Assembly (NCBI GenBank): GCA_029204225.1
Contig: MU831896.1
Coordinates: 33,786 to 97,785, forward strand
Direction of reading: 5' to 3'
Origin: Diphasiastrum complanatum
Lineage: Eukaryota > Streptophyta > Lycopodiopsida > Lycopodiales > Lycopodiaceae
DNA: 64,000 nt
In this document: positions 11,719 to 22,261 of the stretch, piece by piece
How the letters are laid out: the number at the start of each line of letters is the position of its first letter
Position numbering within the stretch: position 1 is the stretch's first letter
The notes under the pieces: generated by a model
What the model was told of the DNA's origin: nothing
The model's database searches: none
The model's input: only the letters and a program-made list of their open reading frames with translations
Made by a program: the position numbers and the translations under genes

Positions 11719-11833
11719 CTCGCATTAACCAATGTCGACCTTGCACCTCATCCTACTCCCACTTCACCACCTGACTCAGCTTGGACCTGGATTCGCTCCC
11801 TTGATATTTTGACCGCTTTTCACTTGAGATTTC

Positions 11834-12515
11834 TGTAAAAATTACAACAAATAAGGATCCTAAAACACTTGAAATGATGAGGGAAACAGTAGATTATGAT
11901 TTCATAAGATTAGCACAAGTTGAACCATTAAAATCCATCAAAAATCTATGCTTGAACCTCACTAAATGGCCCAAATCCTTGAAGAAGGCTTCACACGTGT
12001 GAAAGTACGGCCTCCCACAGTCTGAGTACTGTACACCAGACCTACATTCAATCCTATAATCATTAGTAATCACAAGTACTCAAACAATTATGAACATAGA
12101 GAGCAATTGCACCATTATGAGAGAAAAAACATGAAATTGCTTGATTGATTTTGGTGAGATATCATCACCTATATATACATGATCCATCACGGTTTTGGGC
12201 AGGTATGAGTAGCCCTAAACCTATCCCTAATGCTAATTTTGGTGGATCTTTCATCCCTACCAAGTTAGGGTTGGAATCTTGGAGATCCCTCAACAATGCA
12301 AAAATTACCAAAAATAGCTCCTATTTTTTCTCCCTTGTATCTAAGCATAATTTGGACTCATTCCAAAGGTTCTAACACTTAGGTCTACTTGAGAACATCC
12401 TTATGAATGGAATCCTATGCTATTTGGCACGTGTGACAAGCCACATCATGACCATCTAACTATTTACAAGTCATATGACCAAAACTAGTCAAGCTAGAAT
12501 TGTGAATTTTTAACA
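11834..12515 (-). repeat. 3' LTR of element D (682 bp)
   Basis: It starts tgtaaaaatt and ends tttttaaca on the plus strand. It contains a CACACGTGTG palindrome near 11991 and a TATA-like tatatatag (minus strand) near 12170. Short open frames here are not genes. Confidence 0.93.
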
Positions 12516-12524
12516 CTCCTCTCA

Positions 12525-15500
12525 CTATCTAGCTTGGTTCAATATTGCTTTACTAATCACTCCAAGTGATGATCTGAACTTCATAAAAGGTGTCTTTTGA
12601 AGTGGTTTAGTAAGTAGATCAGCTACACATTCATTGCTTGGAACATGCTCCAAAGAAATCTCCTTGGCTTGCACCATTTCTCTCACAAAGTGATGGCATA
12701 TCTCAATGTGCTTAGATCTTGCATGGAAGATTGGGTTAGATGCAAGGTGTTGGGCTGATATATTGTCATTGTAGATGATTGGTGCCTCCTCTGAATCCAT
12801 GATCTTTAGTTCCACCAATAATCTCTTGATCCAAAGTACCTCCTTTGTAGTGGTTGTCAAAGCTTTGTACTCGGCCTCGGTTGAAGATAGAGATATAGTT
12901 TCTTGCTTTTTTGAAAGCCATGAAACCACGCCTTCTCCTATGAAAGTTGAATAGGCACTTGTTGATTTCCTATCCCTCTTGTCCCCTGCAAAATCTGAAT
13001 CACTAAATGCATGAAGGTTAATCACATCTCCTCTATATAGAATCCCAAAATCCAATGTACCCGAGATTTATCTTAGAATCCTCTTAGCCTTTTTCCAATG
13101 GATATTCAATGGCTTTTGCATGGATTGGCTCAACCTACATACACTAAAGCTAAGATCTGGTCTAGTTATAGTGATCCACATTAAGGAACCTATAAGTTGC
13201 CTAAACAAAGTGATGTCCATGAAGGATCTTTCATCATCTTCATTTGGCACTTTTACATCTTGCTCCATTGGTGTGTCAACACTTTTGCATACTTCCATCT
13301 TAAACTTCTTCAAAAGACTTTGAGCATAGTTTACTTGACTTATAAAGATAAAATCAGACCCTCTAAGTACTTCTATGCCTAAGATGAAGTGAAGACACCC
13401 TAGATCTACCATCTTGAACTCTAAGGATAGATCTATCTTGATTTTTTCAATACCATCAACACTATTTCCACTAATGATGATGTCATCTACATAAATGAGT
13501 AAAAGTACAATACCAACATCATCAAACTTAATGTAAAGAGTGGGATCATATTCACTTTGAACAAAAGAAAGTGAAATAAGATAGCAATGTAGTCTTGAAT
13601 TCCAAGATCTCGAGGCTTGCTTCAAGCCATAGATGCTTCTTTGGAGATGGCATACTTTTTCTCCATTCCATGCTTGATGAACCCTTGTGGATACTCCATA
13701 TAGATATCTTCTTCCAAAAAACCATTCAAGAAAGCATTAGAGACATCCATTTGACATAGAATCCATCCAAAATGTGATGCAAGTGCAATGATTAGCCTTA
13801 TTGTGACCATCTTGGCCACGGGTGCAAAAGTTTCCTCATAGTCTATCCCTCTCTCTTGAGCATAACCTTTTGCAACTAATCTTGCTTTATGTTTGTTAAC
13901 ACTCCCATTTGCATTCAACTTAAGCTTGAAGAACCACTTGCATCCTATTACATTCCTTTGAGGTCTCTCAACAAGCAACCAAGTTTCATTCTCAATCAAG
14001 GCATCATACTCATCCAACATAGCTTTATACCATTCTTTGGAGTTCAATGCATCTTCAACATTAGACGGTTCTTCAAAACTAGATAAAGCATAAGAAGTGG
14101 ATGAGATACCCTCAACTTGCTGTCCTTTGCCTTGATATGTGAGCCTTGATGGCTCCACTTTTGCCCTTGAAGATCTCCTTGGTGTGATAGGTGGGTTTGG
14201 TGCTTGCTCCTCCATGAGCTCCTCCTCAAAACCAAGATCTTGCTCCTCGGCCATCTTCTTCTTGATTGTTGGAGCACTTGAGCCTTCTTCAAGCATATGC
14301 ATATGATGTTCATCAAAGATGACATCCCTTGAAACAACAAATTTGTTCAAGGATGGGAGATAGACTTTGTAGCCCTTGCTTGAGCTTGCATATCCAAGCA
14401 TGATCCCTCTTGTGGAAGATGGATCCTCCTTGGTTCTAGTTTCCAATGGCACATGCACATTACATATACACCCAAAAACTTTCAAGTGATTAAGATTGGG
14501 TTTCTTTCCATACAACATCTCAAAAGGAGTTTTGCCTTCAATTGCTTTGCAAGACACCCTATTCATCAAGTAGTTTGCACATACAAGAGACTCACCCCAA
14601 AAGGATTTGGGCAAACAAGCATCTAATCTTAAAGCCTTAGAACATTCACATAATGTTCTATTCCTTCTTTCAGCAACTCCATTTTGTTGAGGAGTGTAAG
14701 GACAAGAAGTCTCTTTCTTGATCCCTTCCTCCTCACAAAAGGCCTTGAACTCATTGGAGATGAATTCTCCACCATTGTCACTTCTAAGAATCTTGATGCT
14801 ATGATTATGATGCTTTTCCACAAACAACTTGAACTTTACAAAAGTATCAAATACTTGAGACTTGAAGGAAAGTAAGAACACCCAACAATATCTTGAGTAG
14901 TCATCAATGAAGGTTAAAAACATGGATGAACCTCCATTAGATTTGGTGCTAGCAATGTGCACATCCGAGTGTATGAGTTCAAGAGGATGAGATGACTTTG
15001 TGATGGAGTTAGGAAACACCTTCTTATGTGCCTTGGATAAGGCACAAGCTTCACAAACCTTGTCTTCCTTCCCAATAGACCTTGGTAGGCCTAAAGCATA
15101 CTCCTCCTTGATCATAGCCTCCATGGAACCCGAGTTGACATGTCCAAGTCTTTTGTGCCATAAAGTAAAGGTAGATATTTTGCTCTTCTCGGCCAACATG
15201 ACAACATTAGTATCCACAAATGCATCCAGCTTATAAAGTTTGCCAAGTCTAGTGCCCTTAGCCACTATCTTACCCTTCTTCTTGATAAAACATTCATTTG
15301 AAGCAAAGTCAACATTGAAACCATTGTCTACCATTTGGCCAACACTTAGTAGATTCTTTGTTATTGTAGGAATGTACAAAACACCTTCTATGTTGATCTT
15401 TTTAGAAGATCCTAAGCAAAGGGGAATGCTACCAACTCCTTCAATCTTACAAGCTTCATCATTTGCTGTATAGATAGACTTTATAGGTCCATCATAAGAT

Positions 15501-16476
15501 AAGAGAGAAGAGAAAAACTCCCTTTTACTAGTCATGTGTGAACTAGCACCCGAGTCAATCCACCAAGGATCTTCTCCTTTGAAGCTTGTTGAAGAAAATA
15601 TGGACATCATGAGAGATTCCTCATGTGAACTCTCCTCCTCCTCCTCTTTGCTCATGTTGGCTTGGCTTTGATCTTGCTTCCTCTTGAAGCATTCCGAGGC
15701 ATAATGCCCCATCTTGCTACAATAGTAGCACTTCACCTTTGATTTGTCCTTCTTGACTTTGGTGGTTGATGGAGATGCCTTTGGGGGTCCTTCTTGATCC
15801 TCAAGCTTTGTAGACTTCTTGAATGCTGATCCTTTGCCTTTGGACTTGCCTTTGCCTTTGGTGAAGAGAGCTTGGTCATCTCCACCTTGGATGGAAAGCC
15901 TATCCATCCTCTCTTGCATTTGGCTCCTTCTTGATTCCTCGGCCATGAGTGTGCCTTGAAGTTCTTCAAGTATGGGTAGCTTAGCCATAATTGCATATCC
16001 CTGAACCAAATTGTCAAATTCAAAGCTTAGTCCATTCAATATGAGTTGAACAAGCTCTTCATCCTTGATAGGGTCACCTATAAAGGCTAGCTCTTTGTTC
16101 AATTCCTTTACTCTTAGGACAAAAGTATGTGCACTCTCTCCTTTCTTTTGATAGCTTCTATAGATTTGATTCTTCAAAGCTAACATTCTAGTTTGGTTCT
16201 TGGATTCATAGACCTTTTGCAAAGTCTCCCAAGCATCTTGAGCTGAAGTGCAATCTCCTACCTCTCTTAAGAGTTCATTTGCAACATTCATTTTTATGCA
16301 ATGTAGTGCAACATTGCACCTCTTGATGTATTTGGCTTTTTCTTGAGGATGAATAGGTTCACCCTCCTTACCATTTACAATTTCCATCAGATCTTGCATG
16401 ATCATTTCCATATGGAATAGTTAGTTTTGTTGAGCCTTTCATTAGTATCCAAAAGATATGCATTTATAGATGCCAT
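12525..16476 (-). pseudogene. copia gag-pol polyprotein of element D (few breaks)
   Basis: Gag probably starts at 16474-16476 (MASINAYLLDTNERL...), with a frameshift near 16417. From 16411 the frame stays open to 13622. It covers gag with CCHC knuckle (CYYCSKMGHYASEC), protease WWIDSGASSHM, integrase (HKRLGH...C-x2-C, HSDVHI, FIDDYSRY, RSDNGGEF) and the first part of reverse transcriptase. A frameshift near 13655 moves to the second frame, which holds the intact YVDDIIISG catalytic box, and a TAT to TAA change near 13065 separates the RNase H part (SDSDFAGDKRDRKS, EAEYKAL, 12525-13055). So one polyprotein carries about two frameshifts and one stop. It is one of the least decayed pol genes in the window. 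Confidence 0.94.
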
Positions 16477-17270
16477 CTAGTCTCCTAATCAAGGACTTGA
16501 CACAAATGAAGGTTACTTCTATTGATTGAAGGTCTACCTTATACCACTTCTTAGGGACCTGAAAAGATCAGTAATAGACCTCCTATAAATATCTAAGAAT
16601 GATCTCTAACAAAATCAAATCATAGAATACTAGAAACAATGCACTTGCTTGATTGAAGTAGACAATACTAGTAGAATTGCCCCTCTTTCTATAAAGAACA
16701 TTAAAGCTTCCAAATGATCTGATCAAGAGTGAATTTCAGCAACCTAATATACTTCCAAAATCACTTGTAAAAGATCTAAATGGAACTTAATGAGGATGCA
16801 ACACAATCTACTATCCAATCACAAGCAAAAAATGATCAAAATTGATGAAAAATTGATCTAATTTGGTGCATAAGTCAAGCAATGGTTGGACTGAACCTAA
16901 ATCACTTTAGGAGGTGTCTAGTACACCTTAGAACAGCCTTGAAGAGTCCCCAAAACTCTGATCTTCCCTCTCCTTGAATGCTAGAAAGCTTCCTCTATGA
17001 AATCACCTCCAAAACTCGCTTAGAAATCAATGCTTGGAGCAAGCAAAAACTTGCTATCTTGGTAGTGTGAATTGAATTCAACTTTGCCTCTGGTTTTAGA
17101 CACCTAAACACCTGCAAATAAAGTCACACAACACCAATCTCCAATGTATTTGAGTCACTTTGAGTTCTAGAATCAATACTAGATGCTAAGATCCAATCTA
17201 CACAAGATTTAGATCAAAAATTGTGATCAAATTGAATGAAAACCAAGGATTTAGCTCATTTCAGCCTTTA
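16477..17270 (-). other. untranslated leader of element D
   Basis: This is the non-coding stretch between the PBS and the probable gag start. No other feature is seen. Confidence 0.8.
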
Positions 17271-17283
17271 GGCTCTGATACCA
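17271..17283 (-). promoter_or_regulatory. primer-binding site of element D
   Basis: The minus strand reads TGGTATCAGAGCC next to the 5' LTR end, complementary to the 3' end of plant initiator tRNA-Met. Confidence 0.9.
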
Positions 17284-17738
17284 TGTAAAAATTACAGCAA
17301 ATAAGGATCCTAAATCACTTGAAATGATGAGGGAAACAATAGATTATGATTTCATAAGATTAGCACAAGTTGAACCATCAAAATCCATCAAAAATCTATG
17401 CTTGAACCTCACTAAATGGCCCAAATCCTTGAAGAAGGCTTCACACGTGTGAAAGTATGGCCTCCCACAGTCTGAGTACTGTACACCAGACCTACATTCA
17501 ATCCTATAATCATTAGTAATCACAAGTACTCAAACAATTATGAACATAGAGAGCAATTGCACCATTATGAGAGAAAAAACATGAAATTGCTTGATTGATT
17601 TTGGTGAGATATCATCACCTATATATACATGATCCATCACGGTTTTGGGCAGGTATGAGTAGCCCTAAACCTATCCCTAATGCTAATTTTGGTGGATCTT
17701 TCATCCCTACCAAGTTAGGGTTGGAATCTTGGAGATCC
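17284..17738 (-). repeat. truncated 5' LTR of element D
   Basis: It matches 11834-12288 almost base for base, then stops at ggagatccc, where A3-type pol sequence begins. About 227 bp of U3 is lost, which would remove the upstream promoter region. Confidence 0.92.
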
Positions 17739-18497
17739 CCCATCATAACCTGAATACCTTCAAAAAAGATAACTTGTGATGCTTCTTGAGAAGCCATGAT
17801 CTCGGCCACTTCCAAGATTGAATCTTCATGCAACATGACATCTCTATTCACAATCACTTTTGAAATAGAGAGTGTAAAGACACTAAAAGCCTCCTTGATG
17901 GATGAGTATCCAATCATGATCCATGAGCTTGGATCATCCTTCCTCCTTGTTTCCAAGGGGATATGTGCAAAGCACTCCTCTCTTTGTGCTTGGCAAATAG
18001 AACTTTGCCATCATCATGATTGAGTGATAGCTTGTCCATCCTCAAGAGTTTGTACTCTTGTCTTGATTCTTCAGAAATGAACACACTTTGAAGGGCCTCC
18101 AAACTTGGTAGCTCCTCCTTAATGGCATAGGATTGGACAAGGTTGTCATATTCATCTCTCAAGCCATTGAGAATGACTTGGACTAGCTCACTTTGATTGA
18201 TTGAGTCACCAATACATGCAAGCTCCCTATGAATATCCTTGACTCTCAAAACATAATTAGATGCATTCTCATCACTCTTTTGACCACTTTGGAAGATTTG
18301 ATTTCTAAGAGTGAGGAGCCTAGAGGTGTTCTTAGCCTCATAGATGGACTTGAGACAATCCCAAGCTTCCTTGGATGTAGAACAATCACCAATCTCCCTC
18401 AATATCTCATTAGAGACATTCATCTTAATGTAGTGGAGAGCCATACTAGCTCTCTTCTTGTATTTTTGTACTTCTTGAAGGACTTGAGGCTCCTCAG
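17739..18497 (-). pseudogene. copia gag/pol remnant of element A3 (left piece)
   Basis: The minus strand encodes A-family gag from EEPQVLQEVQKYKK through DDGKVLFAKHKERS (18497 down to about 17975). It then jumps by internal deletion to the integrase/linker region (HIPLETRRKDDPSS...VIVNRDVMLHED) up to 17739. It is more diverged than A1 and A2, like the separated A-type LTR at 41763-42501, and the two together make one element if the 18.5-43.0 kb block is re-inverted. No function expected. Confidence 0.85.
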
Positions 18498-18505
18498 TGA
18501 GGAGC
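18489..18505. other. left inversion junction with 8-bp palindrome
   Basis: GCTCCTCA and TGAGGAGC flank a single G exactly where minus-strand A3 gag meets plus-strand C1 RNase H. This is interpreted as the left breakpoint of a 24.5-kb inversion. Confidence 0.75.
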
Positions 18506-19085
18506 ATTGGAAGCTAGGAAAGCGAATTTTGAGGTACATCATTGGAACTCAAGATTTTGGCATATTGTATGAGGGATCATCACCTAATCATTTTGGATTT
18601 TCAAATTTGGACTATGTTGGAGATGTAATGGATAGGAAATTCATTAGTGCTTATTGTATTTTCATAGGTGATGGAGCTATATCATGGATGTCAAAGAAAC
18701 AAGCCACTATCTCATTGTCATCTAGTGAGGCCGAGTACAAAGCTCTTACACATTACACAAAGGAGATGGTATGGATCAAGAGGATGATCAAGGATCTTCA
18801 CTTGTTGGATTTTCTTAGAGAGCACAATCATCTTTTGTGACGATCAATCAGCCCAAAGAATGGCATCCAATCCTATCTTTCATGCTAGGAGCAAGCATAT
18901 TGAGATACAATATCATTTTGTGAGGGAGCGAGTCATTGCAAAGGAGGTGGAGCTTCAACATGTGTCTTAAAGGGAATGTGTAGCTGATATCTTCACCAAA
19001 GCATTGGGAAAAGACTTGTTCATGAAGCATAGGACTACACTTGGAGTATTATCAAAGTCTATGCTAAAACTAGTTGAAGAGGGAG
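18498..19085 (+). pseudogene. copia RNase H remnant of element C1 (left piece)
   Basis: It starts EEHWKLGKRILRYI and runs through the RNase H core (WMSKKQATISLSSSEAEYKAL), then NPIFHARSKHIE and the C-terminal ADIFTKALGKD, to the LTR. A frameshift near 18822 and a stop at 18968-18970 break it. The complementary front part of the same element (gag to early reverse transcriptase, opposite strand) ends at 43037, and roughly 450 bp of reverse transcriptase and RNase H between the two pieces are lost. Confidence 0.88.
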
Positions 19086-19735
19086 TGAGAAAGATTCAAC
19101 TAGTTTCATCACATTTTGCAATATTTTCATATTTGGCATATTGAGGCCAAAACTTGTTTTAGACTTAGAGGTTGACTTTTCAAAGTCCATTAGTCTAAAT
19201 TTCATTTGAATAAACACTTTTTGAAAGTGTGGGAAAGATAGAATGCGAGTTTGAGTAGATTCAATCTGAATAAGTTGGGTACATTGAATCTAGACCCAAA
19301 ATTAGTAGGGTTAGCATTTTGGTGGGAAAGCCAAGTGGCCAAATAGGGTTTGGACCTGCTATAAAAGGATGTAACTCGTGGAGAGAGTCATCTTCTCTTT
19401 TCTCTATTTCATTTCATGCTTATACATGGTTCTCTTGGGTTCTACTATCCATTGGTGCACTATCTTGGTGATTGCTTGCAATTCTACGTGTAGAATGATC
19501 TATATTTGCTATTTTTGGATCCACATGTGTGAAATACAGTAGCTTGCTGGTTTTGTACGGACAGCAATAGTACATAATCATTTCATTCAAGTTTGATCAA
19601 GTTCTACTAGTGTTTGCATCTCAAATTGTGTGTAGATGCTGATTTTTCTACATTAGTGAGATTGGTACTGTATTTCTCCTTCTAACCAAAGATCATTCAA
19701 GTAGATTGGATCTTAAGGATCTGAAATCTTTCACA
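19086..19735 (+). repeat. 3' LTR of element C1 (650 bp)
   Basis: It matches the 650-bp C2 LTRs in reverse orientation. It starts TGAGAAAG (TGTGAAAG in C2) and ends TCTTTCACA. The TATA box tataaaagg is at 19360-19368. Element B coding sequence follows directly, so C1 was inserted in B. Confidence 0.93.
19360..19368 (+). promoter_or_regulatory. TATA box of the C-family LTR
   Basis: TATAAAAGG is conserved in the C LTR copies (for example minus strand 58749-58757). It probably sets the start of element transcription. Confidence 0.6.
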
Positions 19736-20768
19736 TTCTCTGACTTTTGTTGGCTTGGTACAAGTCTTCCATATTCATGTGACATAGCCTCTTATGCCAC
19801 AGTACATCTGTCGATTCCTGAGTTTGATCGACTTGTTCGATTCTTGTTTGAATGTCTAGGTGATATAAATTATCTTCTCTGTTGCCTTTAGCAACCAGGT
19901 TATCAGAATCTTCCTTGAACAATCTACAAGAGTTCTTCGTAAAGGTTACTGACATGCCTATATCAACTATCTTAGCTACATATAGAAGATCTTTATCAAG
20001 AGTAGGGACATAGAGAACTTCCTCCAGTTTCTTGTCACCTTGATTCATGTCTAGCCATAATACACCAATTCCATCACCCACGTGTTTAGAACCATCTTCT
20101 TGTACTCAGACAAAATTTGTTTTGAGGAAACAAAATATGAGGTGGCTCTCGAATCGAGTACTACCTCTCGAATTGAATTACATGAACAACATAGATCAGC
20201 ACTAACATAAGCTGCTGAGTTGCTTGTTGTCCTGTCTTCTGCTACTCTGGAGCATTCTGCTTTGACTTCGACATAGTTTTAATTTGAAGGTTCGCTTCGA
20301 TTCTACTCCTTTTTGTTTTTGAGATTCTGATAATGGTCTGCACCCCATTTATGACAATGAATGCATTCAATCTTTGGATTTAACCAACACTTTTCTTCTG
20401 TGTGACCTGATCTTCTGCATCTGTTGCAGATCTTCTTATCACCTTTATTCTTCTGTTTTTTTTGAGATTGTTGTTCATTTGTCTTAGACTCATTCTTCTT
20501 AGATGACTCACTCTTAAACTTAGACTTCTTAGAAGATTTAGTCTTCTGAGTAAATAGAGCATTTTCAGAATCACCATTATCGTCATAACGTTCACGAGCT
20601 TCTACTTCCTTCTTAACTTTGTCTATTGCCTTTTGAAGTGTCATTGTCGCATCTTTCGCCAATAAGATTCGAGTTGTGTGGAATGACTTGGGTAGGGCCC
20701 GAAGAAAGTAACTAAGCTGCTTTTCCTTAGAAATTGTATTTTCTGCACCAGAATTATGCAAGGAAATA
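19736..20768 (-). pseudogene. copia gag/protease remnant of element B, part 2
   Basis: Continuing from 27005 (A2 sits between), the minus strand encodes the rest of gag with a lysine/serine-rich stretch and a zinc knuckle CNRCRRSGHTEEKC (near 20400), then a second CIHCHKWGADHY. Degenerate protease sequence follows, then the pre-integrase segment ending LWHKRLCHMNMEDL at about 19740. It stops at the C1 LTR. The integrase-to-RNase H half of the same element lies on the plus strand from 45969. Confidence 0.87.
20764..20768. repeat. target-site duplication of A2, left copy
   Basis: AAATA directly before the 5' LTR, repeated at 27005-27009 after the 3' LTR. Confidence 0.92.
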
Positions 20769-21505
20769 TGTGAAGAATTGAAAAAGATTATCTATGTCAG
20801 ATATAGGGGTCTTATGTTTTTTACATCAAGCATCTAGGTGTAGGATGTTGATAGGAATAAATTTGGCATAGATGGCAAATTATGCATTTCCACTTGTAAT
20901 GCCACTATTGAGCCAAAATAGAGTAAGAGGCTAAACACTTGCTAATTAGAGTGTAGACAAGTGCAAAGTTTTTGTTTGATGAATTCCAAGAGGTCCAATA
21001 GGATATAGAGGTGGAACCTTGTGAGGTCCAATAGGAAATTGAGGTGTGCTTGAATATAGTCCAATAGAATTAAGAGGTGCATAGATCAATGATCCAATAG
21101 GATCAAGAGGTGACAAAATGTGGTCCAATCATTGTTAAGCATAGTGGTAGCTCGTGGAACTACTAGTATCATTGTACTCCTCATTTTGAAGTAAATTGAT
21201 TTGGTGATTTCATGGATTTTGTGAGTTATTGGATTTCTAGCTTTCTCTCTCTACCCGAGAGCTCTTGATGCATTTTCTCTCTCTACCCGAGGAGAGCAGC
21301 TTGTTTTTACTTAGATTATTTTTTGAATACTTCCCACACGTGTGAGTGAGAGTTGGAAGTGATTGAATGCATGTAGTAGTGTGTTTTTGCCATAGGATTC
21401 AAGATTGATCTTGAATCTCAATCTAGTCTTGATCTTGGTGCATCTACACACCTTAGGAGATCACAAGTACATGTAGTGGACAGTCCACACGTGTGAAATT
21501 TAACA
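20769..21505 (+). repeat. 5' LTR of A2
   Basis: It starts TGTGAAG and ends TTTAACA, 737 bp. U3 holds the CCAAT-type repeat cluster at about 20990-21130, and the end holds CACACGTGTGAAA. PBS follows directly. Confidence 0.96.
20990..21132 (+). promoter_or_regulatory. CCAAT-type repeat cluster in the A-family LTR
   Basis: GTCCAATAGGA or a close variant occurs five to six times at roughly 25-40 bp spacing, usually followed by aagaggtg. The same cluster is found at about 4560-4700, 26480-26630 and 41990-42125. It resembles a U3 enhancer made of NF-Y-type boxes; this role is inferred. Confidence 0.5.
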
Positions 21506-21517
21506 TGGTATCAGAGC
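21506..21517 (+). promoter_or_regulatory. primer-binding site of A2
   Basis: TGGTATCAGAGC lies directly after the LTR, complementary to the 3' end of initiator tRNA-Met, standard for plant copia elements. Confidence 0.95.
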
Positions 21518-22261
21518 CTACCTAAGGTTACCATGCATTTTGATCCATCTAAGTGAAAAAATTTTCATCAATCTTGAGCTAGAAGTTGTCAAGGCCCATT
21601 TTCCTAACTATCTTGTTCAATCTTGGATCAAAAGAGATCAAAAGGACATTGATTGGGTCTGACCTAGTACTGTACGGAATCAGGTGCTCAGACACGTGTG
21701 AGGAACATCCAATTTCAGTTTAGAAGTTCTCTCTCATGTTTGATCCATTTATCTTGCTTGATAGCTTGTTTTGAAGCTATTTTTGTCTAGTTTCTGTTGC
21801 AATCAGTTTCATTCCATTTGGTTGAGCCAATCAAAAGTTATAAGCTTTTGAAGAGGGTTAGGTAGGGCACCTAGACCTGGGTGGACACATTTGGTTTGGT
21901 CAAGAGGTTGCTTGGTTGATCCAAAATCATACTTGTATGCTTGCCAATCTCATCTATATGTGATCTAGGCACTGTTTTGAGATCTTAGCCATTTTGTTTC
22001 ATGCAATATCATTGTATTTGAGTCAAATTTGGTTTCTTAGTGTATTTCACACGTGCTAAGAGTGTTGGATCCTAACTTTGCCTATACTCCATCATTTGAT
22101 GTGAAATAGATCTTGTTTTAGAGAGATTTGTGTAGCTAGTGAGAATCAATTCACAAATTGTTGTAAGTCTTTCATAGGAGGAGATAGTACTCAATCATTG
22201 GATCCTATTGAAAGTGTGTAACAACATTTATTGTTCATCATCTGAGTTTTCTTCACTTCAA
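21518..22261 (+). other. untranslated leader of A2
   Basis: A 744-bp non-coding stretch between PBS and gag. It holds further CACGTG motifs near 21693 and 22048. The same leader, diverged, follows the A3 LTR up to 43036. Confidence 0.8.

Larger units (their letters stand above)
11834..17738 (-). mobile_element. Ty1/copia element D
   Basis: The element lies on the minus strand: a 5' LTR from 17284 (truncated at 17738), PBS 17271-17283, leader, gag-pol 12525-16476, and 3' LTR 11834-12515. The five bases outside the 3' LTR are atttc (11829-11833). The opposite flank cannot be compared because about 227 bp of the 5' LTR is missing where it joins A3 sequence. In the overlapping 455 bp of LTR I counted about five differences, so the insertion is recent. 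Confidence 0.93.

Noticed and set aside
11462-11746. 94-codon minus frame opposite the zinc-finger ORF
   Set aside because: Charged low-complexity reading is the complement of the serine/proline-rich stretch on the plus strand.
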